Numbered from the stretch's first letter, positions 33,605-45,154 are shown. The stretch: 64,000 bases of DNA from Bedellia somnulentella (GCA_963576735.1 OY755178.1:2480001-2544000); one strand, 5' to 3'. Translations and numbers: made by a program. Notes: a model not told the origin generated them from the sequence alone.

Positions 33605-34227
33605 GTTTACATATTGCACTGTCTGACAGGAATAAAGCTAAATGAAGCCACTCGATCGATTTTAAGACATCTATGATCAATAATTATTTGCGTGACGTGA
33701 CGTGCAATAAAGTTTTTTTTCTATTATATATTCTATTCTATCCCATGAATAAGTGACATAAATTTTCTCACCAAGCTACGGCAAATCTAGGCGGTACAGT
33801 TCCGAGCAAACGGTCTGCTTCTGAATGCTAGTGCTAATCTTTTATGATCAGGTCACGTGGCGATCACATCTTTAAACTTGACTTACGATTCCGATTACTT
33901 AAACGTTGCTGAATTAAGGATTTGCAAAGATTAATATAGCTTGGTATTGGTAGAGAATCTCGTATTTGTTTAATGCATGAAAGTTTTCTATGATGTATTC
34001 ATTTTCATTACATATTTTTTCACTGTTTTTGGTGTTATAGATTGCAATTTAGGATTTTAGGATACTAGAGATTTTCGTATATTCACACCCAAATGTAAAA
34101 ACACAAAACCTTTTACGAATTTTTGTCCATGTGATAAATAATTAATTACCAAAACTGTTGTTTCTGTGTTAAATGTATACTATTATCTTATTTTTATTTT
34201 TTATAAGATTAAGTGCTTTGAGCTATT
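33605..34227. other. no feature recognised
   Basis: AT-rich, nothing recognised. Confidence 0.4.
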
Positions 34228-34665
34228 TAATGCCAGCTTAGAATAACATACATACATACATATACTCACGGCTGTAAATCCCTAAAAGGGGTAGCCAGAG
34301 CTGAGAAATTAGAAATTTCTCAGCCACTTTTGGAAGTTGAGTGGGGAAAAGATAGTAGAATAAAGATTGTTGGTGATGGGTCTCCAACAGCATCGCCCAA
34401 AAATCCCTTAAAAAGCCCCAATACCGTTAGTCGCCTCTTACGTACACCCACCGGAAGAAATGGGGCAGTGCTATTCTAAGCCGACACTACACAGCTTAGA
34501 ATAACACTAATACATTAATTCCAGCAATTGTATAGCAATTGTAAAGGCGACTAAAAGCTTGTAAAGAACTTGTTTGGCGATATGATTTGAGCCTCTTCAC
34601 CAAAGACGCATTGTTTATATCTATCTTATTCCCAATCAATTCCAACAGTGGTTAAGGAAATGTTG
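34228..34665 (+). mobile_element. old SINE-A interrupted by a younger SINE-A
   Basis: 34228-34244 (GCCAGCTTAGAATAACA) continues after the nested copy at 34497 and ends near 34665 with CAATTCCAACAGTGG, heavily diverged. Confidence 0.65.
34244..34496 (-). mobile_element. young SINE-A inserted in an old SINE-A
   Basis: Flanked by AGCTTAGAATAACA on both sides (14 bp), which is SINE-A 5' sequence, so the family inserted into itself. Confidence 0.87.
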
Positions 34666-34667
34666 AT

Positions 34668-34926
34668 TGCCGTGTAGTGTCGGTTTAGAATAGCACTACC
34701 CCATTTCTTCCGGTGGGTGTACGTAAGAGGCGACTAATTGTATGGTGATATTAAGGGATTTTTGGGCGATGCGGTTGGAGACCCATCACCAACAACCTTT
34801 ATTTTTACTATCTTTTCCCCACTCAAATTTCCAAAAGTGGCTGAGGAATTTCTAATTCTTTAGCTCTGGCTACCCCTTCCTGGGATTTAGAGCCGTGAGT
34901 ATATGTATGTATGTATGTATGTATGA
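34668..34926 (+). mobile_element. SINE-A
   Basis: Full-length main-subfamily copy, adjacent to the old one. Confidence 0.85.
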
Positions 34927-35088
34927 TTTCAAGGCTGTGGCTAGAGACGAATGCCATTAAAGCGCGAGAGTTCTCTACCTTCCCCAGTTGGAACTAAATT
35001 AATGATGAGGTAAGATATAGCGCGAAAACTCATAGGATTTAGTTTCATTTAGTCTTGGTACATTAATTAAACTTAACATTTATTAAGC

Positions 35089-35335
35089 TGTGTAGTGTCG
35101 GCTTAGAATAGCACTACCCCATTTCGTCCGGTGGGTGTACGTAAGAGGCGACTAACGGTATTGGGGGCTTTAAAGGGATTTTGGAAGATGCGGTTGGAGA
35201 CTCATCACCAAGAAACTTTATTTCACCATCTATTCCACATGCAACTTCTAAAAGTGGCTGAGAAATTTCTAATTCCTTAGCTCTGGCTACCCCTTTCTAG
35301 GGATTTATAGCCGTGAATATATGTATGTATGTATA
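35089..35335 (+). mobile_element. SINE-A
   Basis: Flanked by ATTAATTAAACTTAACAT on the left and ATTAATTAAACTTGAACAT on the right, a long target-site duplication with one indel. Confidence 0.87.
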
Positions 35336-35412
35336 TGTATTAATTAAACTTGAACATAGTGACGGTAGGCCAGCCCCATATCACTTGAGTATACTTTACT
35401 AGCAGTAACTGG

Positions 35413-35640
35413 GTGACGTAGGCTTTAGTATAGGTGACTAGGTTTTTCGTCCGGAGGCTGTGGGTTCCAACCCCGCTGCGGGCAACATTTATGTGATGAG
35501 CAAAAACGATTGTTTCTTAGCCTTGAATGTTATTTATATGTGTATTATATAATATTAAATACATCGTTAAGTTAGAATCCCATAATACAAGTTCTACTTA
35601 GTTTGGGGCTAACTTGCTCTGTGTGTGATTTGTTTTGTAG
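35413..35640 (+). mobile_element. SINE-D
   Basis: Head GGGTGACGTAGGC ... TAGTATAGGTGACTAGG, B-box-like GGGTTCCAACCCC, then GCGGGCAACATTTATG and ATATGTGTATTATATAATAT. Same layout as the interrupted copy at 14352. Confidence 0.75.
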
Positions 35641-35649
35641 TGTCGGCTT

Positions 35650-35904
35650 TGCTGTGTAGTGTCGGCTTAGAATAACACTACTCCATTTCTGCCAGTGGGT
35701 GTACGTAAGAGGCGACTAACGGTGTTGGGGCTTTTAAGGGATTTTTGGGCGATGCGGTTGGAGACCCATCACCAACAACCTTTATTTTGCCATCTTTTCC
35801 CCACTCAACTTTCCAAAAGTGGCTGAGGAACTTCTAGTTCCTTAGCTCTGGCTACCCCTTCTTGGGATTTATAGCCGTGAGTATATGTATGTATGTGTGT
35901 ATGT
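35650..35904 (+). mobile_element. SINE-A
   Basis: Full length with (TATG)n tail. TGTGATTT on both flanks. Confidence 0.86.
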
Positions 35905-36310
35905 GATTTATCCGTATATTTATTTATTTGTATATGTCTTAATCGTTTTGTTTTCGTCTTGATCATTTGTAACATATGCAACTAAGTAACCATCAGAAAT
36001 TTCCAATAGAATGCCAATGTGTTTAGCTGGCATTCAGAGAAATTACCACCTCTGCCCATACCCCGCGGGGTTATGGTGTAGCAAAGATAAGTTTATTAGT
36101 TAGCTATATATTTTAACCTCATAATTCTAGGTTCGACTTCGGTGCCTAAGGCGTCAAATATGCCCAGTTATGAGTTGGTAGTTTTTTTATAATTTAAGTA
36201 TGTAATAAGTGGCAATATTTTACAAAAAGCTATTAAAGTATAGGTTTCAGTTTTGTGTCAATAATTACGTGTGGTGTGGTTTTCTTTGGCAACGATCCCT
36301 TATTTTAGAA
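35905..36310. other. no feature recognised
   Basis: A SINE-B-like snatch CCTCTGCCCATACCCCGCGG lies near 36045. Otherwise nothing. Confidence 0.35.
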
Positions 36311-36322
36311 TAATTTATAATC

Positions 36323-36436
36323 TTCACCAAAAACCTTTACCTATTCCAAATGCAACTTGCAAAAGTGGCTGACGAATTTCTAATTCCTTAATTCTGGCTA
36401 CCCTTTTCTAGGGATTTATAGCCGTGAGTATATGTA
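36323..36436 (+). mobile_element. SINE-A, 5'-truncated, with target-site duplication
   Basis: Only the 3' 115 bases, yet flanked by AATTTATAATCT on both sides (12 bp). 5' truncation with an intact duplication is a hallmark of LINE-driven insertion. Confidence 0.85.
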
Positions 36437-36717
36437 ATTTATAATCTCAACATCCAAAATGTGCTCAACAGTGGTTTTTTTCGAAACTATAACTTTTCGT
36501 TAAGACAAAGCTGTCAATTTAGGTTCAAAGAGATTTGAAGGAGTTGCCTTTGTCATTTTCTTTATTTAACCAATTGACTGGCAATCAATATGGTGATTTG
36601 ATCACAGGCTACCACTCTAACCTGGTTTGTTTTGTCAGACTTTTATAACTACTAGCATATTTTTTAATAACCTGTTGATTTAACTCTAGTATGTATGTAT
36701 GTATACATAAATAATGG
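36437..36717. other. no feature recognised
   Basis: Nothing recognised. Confidence 0.4.
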
Positions 36718-36945
36718 TAATGTTAGTAGATGACGACCACGGAGAACACACTTGGACCAAATTAAGAGTGTGTTAAAAAAGGCTGGCGTCCGAAGTATGA
36801 AGAATAAAAGAGCATGTATGAAAAGATTGATGGATGTGAACGAAGCTAGAGAGGTTTGTCAGGATCGTGCGAAGTGGCGATCAATAGTCTCTGCCTTCCT
36901 CAATGGGAACTAATGGCGTGAGTATATGTATGTATGTATATATGT
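36718..36945 (+). mobile_element. LINE-R 3'-end copy
   Basis: Reads the C-terminal codons (DDDHGEHTWTKLRVC-like, then KNKRACMKRLMDVNEAREVC) to GGCGTGAGTATATGTATG plus tail. 5'-truncated. Confidence 0.8.
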
Positions 36946-37055
36946 TAACTCTAGTCTTTAGCAAAACCAAATCGGAAAAATTCTCTAAAATTTTTACCAA
37001 TGTATCCAGTTTTATTTAAAACATAAATTTTACAATTAATGGGAGGATGAATTAC

Positions 37056-37385
37056 AAATAATTAATTTAAATCGTTTTGTTTATGAAAACCTCATGTGGG
37101 GATTATTACTAATAAATAAAGAATAAATAAAGGAAAGAAAAATTTCGACACAGGCGGGAATCGAACCCGCGACCTCGGGTCTACGCCCCGACGCTCTGCC
37201 AACTGAGCCACCGTGTCAATTGGCTGCCAGTGCGAAATTCTTCTATCCTTTATTTCTTTTACACGTTTAAGTAGTGTTTGCGTTTCCTACCTACAGGCAG
37301 AGCGTCGTCGGGGCGTATACCCGAGGTCGCGGGTTCGATTCCCGCCTGTGTCGAAATTTTTCTTTCCTTTATTTATAAATAATTA
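37056..37385. mobile_element. SINE-C foldback composite
   Basis: Tail, tRNA-like head (37147-37217, minus) and 5' region in reverse orientation, then from about 37297 a partial head and tail in forward orientation. AAATAATTAATTT lies near both outer edges, so the whole composite probably inserted as one unit. Confidence 0.8.
37147..37217 (-). repeat. tRNA-Tyr-like head of SINE-C
   Basis: 71 nt fold: 7-bp acceptor stem GACACGG / CTGTGTC with one G-U pair, D arm GCTC-GAGC, anticodon stem TCGGG-CCCGA, T arm GCGGG-CCCGC with loop TTCGATT. Loop GCGTAGA places GTA at the anticodon. It has C at position 33 where tRNAs need U, no intron, and SINE flanks, so it is not a working tRNA gene. Confidence 0.7.
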
Positions 37386-37467
37386 ATTTGTTGTTTTGGC
37401 TGTTAGATACCAGTGTCATTTCAAGTTATACGCATAACCTATAAGATGTAAATGTGGTATATCTGCT

Positions 37468-37605
37468 GGGCAAGCACGAGCGCTATTTTATCGACACGAT
37501 AACGGTTAGAATGAGATGGCAGTATACGATACTAAGTAAGTGCGTAAGAGATGGCTGCTTTATCCCACGCGATAACTAGTTTAAACACGGCTCGTACTAG
37601 CCGGG
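37468..37605. mobile_element. MITE M1, copy 3
   Basis: GGGCAAGCACGAGC left end. Right end diverged (GGCTCGTACTAGCC). Confidence 0.78.
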
Positions 37606-37674
37606 CAGCTATCTAATTGGAACTCATCCTAGATCTAGTGGCAAGAATAACGAGGTTTTCAAAAATTAATTATA

Positions 37675-37922
37675 CATACATATATACACATACTCACGGC
37701 TATAAATCCCTAGAAGGGGTAGCCAGAACTAAGGAATAAAAAAATCCACTGCCACTTTTTGGAAGTTGATTGGGGAAAAGATGGTAAAATAAAGGTTTGG
37801 TGATGGGTCTCCAACCGCATCGCCCGAAAATCCCTTAAAAGCCCCCAATACCGTTAGTTGCCTCTCACGCACACCCATCGGAAGAAATGGGGTAGTGCTA
37901 TTCTAAGCCGACACTACACAGC
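37675..37922 (-). mobile_element. SINE-A
   Basis: Full-length main-subfamily copy directly left of the foldback MITE. Confidence 0.84.
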
Positions 37923-37926
37923 AGTG

Positions 37927-38337
37927 AAAAGTTAATTTTAATGCATGAGATTTCTTTGCACTCCCCATTTTCTGTAATATTAGTATAAAGCTGGTTTTCT
38001 TAGTCGGACCAACTTTATACTACTTTTACAGAAAACGTTGTGTAGTGTCGGCTTAGAATAGCACTACCCCATTTCTTCCGGTGGGTGTACGTAAGAGGCG
38101 ACTAACGGTTTTGGGGCTTTTGAGGGATTTTTGGGCGATGCGGTTGGAGACCCATCACCAACAACCTTTATTATTTCACCATCTTTTCCCCACACAACTT
38201 CCAAAAGTGGCTGAGGAATTTCTGATTCCTTAGTTCTAGCTATCCCTTCTAGGGATTTATAGCCGTGAGTATATGTATGTATGTATGTCACAGAAAATGG
38301 GGAGTGTGAAAAAATCTCAAGTAACAAAAATTAACTT
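37927..38337. mobile_element. foldback MITE, split by a SINE-A
   Basis: Left arm AAAAGTTAATTTTAATGCAT ... GCACTCCCCATTTTCTGTAA ... TATAAAGCTGGTT mirrors the right arm AACCAACTTTATACTAC ... ACAGAAAATGGGGAGTG ... AAAATTAACTTTT. About 160 bp when the nested SINE-A is removed. Confidence 0.75.
38039..38288 (+). mobile_element. SINE-A nested in the foldback MITE
   Basis: ACAGAAAA repeated at both flanks, restoring the MITE right arm when the SINE-A is removed. Confidence 0.85.
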
Positions 38338-39347
38338 TTTAAATTTCATGCCCGACTACAAATGCTCTGGTTCTTTCTTCAGTAGGAAGCAATATCTTAG
38401 AATTCCTATTAAACACAATCCATAGAGACTGTTGCTTCACTATCTCGGATCAATCATTTTATTGTGAACCCTTTTATTACAACAACACAACTCCGCCTCT
38501 CGAACAATGTTCTCAATTTCGTTATAATAGGTCGTATTTACTTTTTACATTTGAAAATAATAACATACATTAAAACTAACGCGACGTCGCCAACTCGTTA
38601 ACTTGACATAATCTGACACTTGAGATAAAACAGCTGCTTTATTTGACGTTTGGTCCAATTTACAAACGAATATAAACTTAAAGGGTGTTTAAAGTAACGG
38701 CAACAGACGTAGTTAAAAGTGTTATATACGTGGACGTGGAGTTATAATTGAGTTTCTGTATAAAATGTAATAATATTTCTGTATGTAATAATATATTCCT
38801 TGAAAAAGGACATACGGTAATTTTATAGAACATATAACTAATTATTTTTTTAAATATTTATTCTAGTTTTCGTGGAATTTGATCTTTGAAAGAGCTGCGG
38901 CATTAAAAGTAAATCACCAAAATAATAACATATTTTAATCTGCACGCAGTTTGAAATAGCAAACACATTGTCTTGCATTCTTTTGTGATTCTGCTATGAG
39001 AAATTTGTATCCTAAAAATGTGCATAAATATTAGGAGTAGTGTGCAATCGCTACCCTCTTATATCTTAGACCACACCAAACATAGATTGTCGATCAGTTA
39101 TCTAGCAATTGTGGGCCCGCCTCCAATCTATCTGGGACTCTAATTTGGGACCATAAAACCGGAGGTCAGACCTCCTAAACCACTAGATTGGTCACTAACA
39201 CTGTGATGGAAACCTCTTTTTGTGTTCATGGAATTTACTGAGTGAGAAAACACGCGTCAATAATGTTTCGAATGTTTGTAGGACAAATATTTAAGCGAAA
39301 TGTTTCCTTTGATACTTTTGTATAGATGATGATTACGGGACTTAAAT
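38338..39347. other. no gene; possible SINE near 39120-39200
   Basis: On the minus strand GACCAATCTAGTGGTTTAGG resembles a tRNA A box, but I see no convincing B box. The rest is AT-rich and unrecognised. Confidence 0.3.
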
Positions 39348-39591
39348 TTGCTGTGTAGAGTAGGCTTAGAATAGCACTACCTCCTTGGTCGATGGCTGTT
39401 CATAAGAGGCGACTTATGGCTATCAGGGCTTTTTAAGTGATTTGGGCGATGTGGTTGGAAACCCATCACCAAAATTATTTATTTTACAATCTTTGCCCGT
39501 ACTTAACTTCCAAAGGTAGCTGAAAAGTTTTCTGTTTTTAAGCACTGGCTTTTCTCTTTAGGGATGTATAGCCGTGAGTATATGTATGTAT
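39348..39591 (+). mobile_element. SINE-A, diverged
   Basis: GACTTAAAT occurs on both flanks. Many substitutions compared with neighbours. Confidence 0.8.
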
Positions 39592-39647
39592 AGACTTAAA
39601 TCTAAATATCTATTAAAGGTAGACTGAGTTTTAAAATAAACTTTAGC

Positions 39648-39906
39648 GCCGTGTAGTGTCGGCTTAGAATATCACTACCCCGTTTCTACCGGTGGGTGTA
39701 CGTAAGAGGCGACTAACGGTATTGGGGCTTTAAAGGGATTTTTGGGCCAGAGAGAGATTTTTGAGACCCATCACCAACAACTTTTATTTTTACCATCTTT
39801 TCCCCACTCACATTTCCAAAAGTGGCTGAGGAATTTCTAATTCCTTAGCTCTGGCTACCCCTTCTAGGGATTTACAGCCATGAGTATATGTATGTATGTA
39901 TGTATG
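39648..39906 (+). mobile_element. SINE-A
   Basis: Full length with (TATG)n tail and a local rearrangement (GGGCCAGAGAGAG) in the middle. Confidence 0.84.
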
Positions 39907-40004
39907 TTTGCCATAGTAAATGTGTAGTGCCTTTGATAGGCACTAACCTATTTTCTCCAGCGCGCTTTACGTGATTTTTGGATACTAACAACCATTACTT
40001 TACA

Positions 40005-40371
40005 TGACGACATGATAGCTCAATGGGTAGAACGCCGGTTAACGTGCAAGCGACTAGTGTTCAAATCCCAGGTCGGGCCCACACCAATTGGTCTTTTTTA
40101 AAGACATATGTGTGGTTAATTTATCATGGTTGTTAACGGTGAGGGAAAATATCGTGAGGAAACCCACATGGCTGAGTTATACTTAGTCATGTGACAGTGT
40201 ATTCGTACAAAACGGCGATAGGCCTGCCCCCTATCACGTGAGTACACTGTCCATGCAAAACGTGGGTACTCTGAACACCAGGTGACAGTCACGTGATGTT
40301 CAGAAGTATTAGTACCTCTGCCAACCCCTTCGGGGATATTCGGCGTGAACGTTTATGTAATGTTATGTTAT
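40005..40371 (+). mobile_element. SINE-B, full-length reference copy
   Basis: A box TAGCTCAATGGGTAG and B box TGTTCAAATCCCAGG 5', then CATGGTTGTTAACGGTGAGG, palindromic CAGGTGACAGTCACGTGATG, and 3' end CCCTTCGGGGATATTCGGCG then TGAACGTTTATG with (TTATG) tail. Confidence 0.88.
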
Positions 40372-40380
40372 TTACAATTT

Positions 40381-40480
40381 TTACAATCTGTACAATCTTT
40401 TTCCCACTTATTATCAAAAAGTGATTAAGGAATTTCTTATTCAGAAGCTCTGACTTCTTCCCTTTCTTTTTAGGGATAGT
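40381..40480 (+). mobile_element. SINE-A 3' half, degraded
   Basis: TTTTTCCCACTTATTATCAA then GAAGCTCTGACTTC and TTTTAGGGAT. Confidence 0.5.
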
Positions 40481-40486
40481 TCATTT

Positions 40487-40733
40487 ACATACATACATAC
40501 ATATACTCACGGCTATAATTCCCTAGAAGGGGTAGCCAGAGCCAAGGAATTAGAAATCCCTCAGCCACTTTTGGAAAGTTGAGTGGGGAAAAGTATAATA
40601 AAGGTTGTTGGTGATGGGTCTCCAACCGCATCGCCCGAAAATACCTTAAAAGCCCCAATACCGTTAGTCGCCTCTTACGCACACCTACCGGTAGAAACGG
40701 GCTAGCGCTATTCTAAGCCGTCGCTACACAGCA
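40487..40733 (-). mobile_element. SINE-A
   Basis: Full-length main-subfamily copy with (CATA)n start. Confidence 0.85.
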
Positions 40734-40903
40734 AATACAGTCATTCATTTACAGTCAGTACATAAACTTATTTACGTTAATAAGATGCACATTCGGGCCT
40801 ACTCAATTCAGGATTGGAACTCACAATCAAATATTAGTCAGTCGTGTCGGTTTCCTCACAATATTTCCCTTGCACATCGTATCATCAATAACATATTATC
40901 ATT

Positions 40904-41150
40904 TGCCGTGTAGTGTCGGCTTAGAATGACTCTACCCAATTTCTACCCGTGGGTGATCGTAAGAGGCGACTAATGGTAAAGGGGCTTTTTAAGGGATTTT
41001 CGGGAGATGAGGTTGGAGACCCGTCACCAAAAACATTTATTATTACCATCTATCCCCCAATCAACTTCCAAAAGTGGCTGAGGAATTTCTCATTCCAAAG
41101 CTCTGGCTACCCCGTTAAGGGTTTATAGCCGTGAGTATATGTATGTATGT
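40904..41150 (+). mobile_element. SINE-A
   Basis: CTACCCGTGGGTGATCG / CCCGTTAAGGG subfamily. TATTATCATT on both flanks. Confidence 0.87.
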
Positions 41151-41414
41151 ATATTATCATTCCTTCATAAGTACCATCGCTGTAATATAGATGTAAAGAT
41201 GCCGGAAAACTGAAGTTGTATTAAGTATTACATTATTGTTAGGGACCTTGCACACCATCCCTATATTCGCTGCCGTTAAGGCTGAGTTCACAATCACGCT
41301 ATAAATTGCATTGATCTTATTGTAACGTCATTTATTCTGGAACATGGTGAAGAAATATTATATCCGGTCGAAGGTTTAAGTTACAATTTTGCCGCAGAAC
41401 AATAGATTTGAGGG
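41151..41414. other. no feature recognised; possible LINE-R trace
   Basis: CACACCATCCCTATATTCGC faintly resembles the LINE-R region at 15428-15450. Otherwise nothing. Confidence 0.25.
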
Positions 41415-41663
41415 AACATACATACATATACTCACGGCTATAATTCGCTAGAAGGGGTAGCCAGAGCTAAGGAATTAGAAATTCCTCAGCCACTTTTGGA
41501 AGTAAAGTGGGGAAAGGATGGTAGAATAAAGGTTTTTGGTGATGGGTCTCCAACCGCATCGCCCAAAAATCTAATAAAAATCCCTAATACCCCTAGTCGC
41601 CTCTTACGTACACCCACCGGAATAAATGGGGTAGTGCTATTCTAAGCCGACACTAAACAACTA
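41415..41663 (-). mobile_element. SINE-A
   Basis: Full-length main-subfamily copy. Confidence 0.84.
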
Positions 41664-41700
41664 AAAATAATAATAATAATAAAATAATACGTACAAATAT

Positions 41701-41880
41701 CACATACATACATACATATACTCCCGGTCAGAGCTTTTGAGCTAAAAACTCCTCTGCCACATCTGGATGTTAATAGTAATCGTAGTAATGGGTTCTTGTT
41801 CTTTAAAAAGCCCCATACCCTTAGTCGCCTCTTACCACGGTAGAAAGGGGTAGTGACGTTCTAAGCCGGCACTACACGGC
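41701..41880 (-). mobile_element. SINE-A, internally deleted
   Basis: (CATA)n start, then the GGCTATAAATCCC block missing; ends GCCGGCACTACACGGC. A 40-bp forward 3' fragment follows at 41901-41940. Confidence 0.75.
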
Positions 41881-42151
41881 AACTAACGGGATTTAATAAC
41901 TTAGGGATTTATAGCCGTGAGTATATGTATGTATGTATATATATTTATACTCAGAATACTCACTCTCATGTATGTCATGAAAGTGAGTATTCTTTCTAAA
42001 CACCGGGTGACCAAAATGTAGTGATGTTAAAAAGTATGATTACCTCTGAAATAATAAGCCGTATTAATTCATAGCTACTAATAAAAATAATCATTATGTT
42101 GGTTGACAGAAAAAAGTGAGTACTTATTTTTCCTATTTAATAAGTAAGGTA

Positions 42152-42363
42152 AAGGACGACCTCGGAGGACACATTTGGATCAAATAGAAAATGTACTCAA
42201 AAAGGCAGGTGTCCGTAGTACAAAGAATAAAAGAGCATGTATGAAAAGATTGATGGATGTGAATGAAGCTAGAGAGGTTTGCCAGGATCGTACAAAAAGG
42301 CGATCGATAGTCTCTGCCTACCCCAATGGGGACTAACGGCGTGAGAGTATGTATGTATGTATG
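42152..42363 (+). mobile_element. LINE-R 3'-end copy
   Basis: GACGACCTCGGAGGACACAT to GGCGTGAGAGTATGTATG. C-terminal codons recognisable (KNKRACMKRLMDVNEAREVCQDR). Confidence 0.82.
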
Positions 42364-42914
42364 TTAACAATTAAAAAATGCTTTTGTTAGTATTAAAACT
42401 AAAATTCAACAAAATATTTTTGATATTGACATAGCTTTGTTCAAAAATCTTGTTTTAGCAAAAAAAGCAGGATAAAAGCCATACCATGTTATCATTGATT
42501 ATAAAACAATAAAGGCATTTTTAAAAAATACACAATTCGAAGAATACGGACTACATAACAAAAAAAAGCGGTAAAAATCTCCTTGTTCTCAGAGCTTATG
42601 TTAACTTAGTACCACAGCCTTCTCCAACGACAATACGATGCAAATGTAAGGCTTCTACTGCATTCTAAAGCCTCTTAATAGCTGAAAATACTTCATTGTC
42701 GAGTGGTTTCTCACCTGCTAGCTCACAATAGGAACGCACGTCGGGATTTACAATTCGATAGAAATGGCTTCTAGTGTGAAAGTACCCTTTGAATTTATGT
42801 TTTACAACTCAATTTATATATCAGGCTGCTTCTACTTGCCTATAGCTTTTATTGAAGCTTGGAGGCTTAATTTAAATATGTGGGTCATCATTACCCCTTT
42901 TGGAACCTAAATCT
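42364..42914. other. no feature recognised
   Basis: AT-rich, nothing recognised. Confidence 0.4.
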
Positions 42915-43103
42915 GTACATTACATACATACACTCACGACTGTCGATCCGAAATAAGTTGTAGCCAGAGTCACAGGATTAGAAATTCTTCAGCCCCTTTG
43001 GTCACTTCAATGGGGGAAGATGATAAATAAAGTCTGTTAGGGATAGGTAACAAACTGCAACCATATACCCTGAGTTGCCTCTTACGACACACGCAGGAAG
43101 AAA
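42915..43103 (-). mobile_element. SINE-A, old and degraded
   Basis: ACATACATACACTCACGACT to GCCTCTTACGACACACGCAG. Next to a much better preserved copy. Confidence 0.65.
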
Positions 43104-43112
43104 AATATTTGT

Positions 43113-43363
43113 ACATACATACATATACTCACGGCTATAAATCCCTAAAAGGGGATAGTCAGAGCTAAGGAATTAGAAATTCCTCAGCCACTTTTGGAAA
43201 GCTGCGTGGGGAAAAGATGGTAAAATAAAGGTTGTTGGTGATGAGTTTCCAACTGCATCGCCCAAATATCCCTTAAAAGTACCAATACCGTTAGTCGCCT
43301 CTTACGTACACCCACCGGAAGAAATGGGGTAGTGCTATTCTAAGCCGACACTACACAGCAAAT
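43113..43363 (-). mobile_element. SINE-A
   Basis: Full-length main-subfamily copy. Confidence 0.85.
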
Positions 43364-43485
43364 ATAAAATATTTGTATTTGATCAAAACAAGAAATACCT
43401 CTGTGACCTCTAGACGGTCATAAATGTTAAGAAATTGGATTAAGTGACAGAAATTTCTTTGTGCCAACTTAAAATAGTAAAGACA

Positions 43486-44070
43486 GTAAAAAAGCGGCCA
43501 AGAGCGAGATGGACTCGCTAATCAAGGGTTCCGTAGCAGCACTAGCAAGAAATTTGATTTATGACGTTTAAAAATAGAACTACTGGCAAGATCTCATTCA
43601 AACCAATTTTCGTTAGTAGTTTGTATAGTAATACACATCATATATTTTTTTCAGTTTTATCATGCCCATATTTTAGAAGTTACGTGGGGGGGGACACACA
43701 TTTTACCACTTTGGAAAAGTCTCTCGCGCAAACTATTCAGTTTTGAAAAAAATGATATAAGAAACCTCAACATCATTTTCAAATACCTTTTGATAGATAC
43801 CCCACACGTATAGGTTTGATGAAAAAAAAATATTTGAGTTTCAGTTCTATGTATGGAGAACCCTAAAAATTTTGGTTTTTTTTTCAGATTTTATTTTAAA
43901 ACCTTAATGCGGTTTACAGAATACATCTACGCACCAATTTTCAATAATGTAGTTCTTATAGTTTCCGAATAAACTGGCTGTGACATACGGACGGACGGAC
44001 GGACGGACAGACAGACAGACATGACGAATCTATAAGGGTCCCGTTTTTGCCATTTGGCTACGGAACCCTA
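43486..44070. repeat. repeat G with (ACGG)n/(ACAG)n array
   Basis: Begins AGCGGCCAAGAGCGAGATGG ... GGGTTCCGTAGCA and ends TTTGGCTACGGAACCCTAAA, with a tetranucleotide array near 43988-44020. A common lepidopteran repeat as I recall; class not assigned. Confidence 0.55.
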
Positions 44071-45014
44071 AAAACGCGCTTTTAATGACTTGCATAATTT
44101 CTTTATGATTCCATAATAACATCAATTTCTCTAAAAACACTTCAATATATATTTTAATTTAAAATAATATGTATATAAACAAATAATAAATCATTAACAA
44201 ATTTACTATCAAATATACATAGGCAAACATATTTAATAATTTCAAAAAAAAACAATGCGAAAATAATTATATAAATTAGAATATGAACTATATAAATTAG
44301 AATATGTACTACGAGTTACGACAGAAGCTTGAGTTTACTTATTTTATTACCATTCTACTTCCTACTATTAGTACTACTGTTACGAACTGATGGAAAACGT
44401 TGACGAAATATTTTTCATTAATTATAAAAAAACTTTGTCATTGTCAAAACACAATTTGTCAGAATGGACTTGGGAGCTACTAAGATAATTTGGATTCAAT
44501 TATAGTGTTTTGAACATCCGTTTAGTCTATCTCAATTAAATATGTTATTAAATAATAATAAAAAATTTGGTTAACAAACTTAATTCACAATCATCACATG
44601 TTAAATTTCATTGAAAAGTTGATTCTGTACATTTATTGATTTTATAAAATGAAATTAAGCTATCAATACACTTTTTTCAAACAGAAACAGAACATAAAAT
44701 AAATAAAAATATATGGACTACCCTATACAAAATTTGAAACATATAAAAATTGCTGCTCCGTACCTACGTTTTTATAACCAATCTGAATCTTTAAGCTACC
44801 AATACTAGCCCTTTCATCTCCGCTGGTATGCCAGCAAAGTTAACCAAACACCCTCGAAATTTTAATTCAGTATGTCGATACATGTGAGTATTTTATCTTT
44901 ACAAAAAAACAGGTTTTTAAATATTAAGTAGAAAAGAATCACTTGTATTTGTAAATATTATTTTTTAATTTATATATCTGTGTTTCTTAAAAATCTTTTT
45001 AAAACATCTAATTC
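44071..45014 (-). other. 3' UTR and downstream flank of cortex-like gene
   Basis: AT-rich and free of the short retroposons that crowd the rest of the window. Part is presumably the 3' UTR. No other feature recognised. Confidence 0.4.
44632..44637 (-). terminator. candidate poly(A) signal for the cortex-like gene
   Basis: AATAAA on the minus strand about 380 nt after the stop codon, the nearest canonical hexamer I found. AATAAA is common in AT-rich DNA, so this is only a candidate. Confidence 0.3.
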
Positions 45015-45154
45015 CTATCTCCATGAAATACCGAAATTGCAGACATCCAGCTGAACGGGCATGGCAGAGAACATCCTGGGTCCGGTCTTCTTCTTATCAT
45101 GGTCTTCTGGCAGAAAGTTCCAGATTATTAGGTCCTCGTCTATTGTGGCGGTGG
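45015..45154 (-). CDS. cort: cortex-like terminal coding exon 7
   Basis: 140 nt to TAG at 45015-45017, acceptor TTTACAG. With the split codon it reads ATATIDEDLIIWNFLPED (end of blade 7), a lysine-rich turn, then the tail ending FGISWR. Cdc20 and Cdh1 normally end in Ile-Arg, which docks on the APC/C; here the last two residues are Trp-Arg. Confidence 0.88.
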
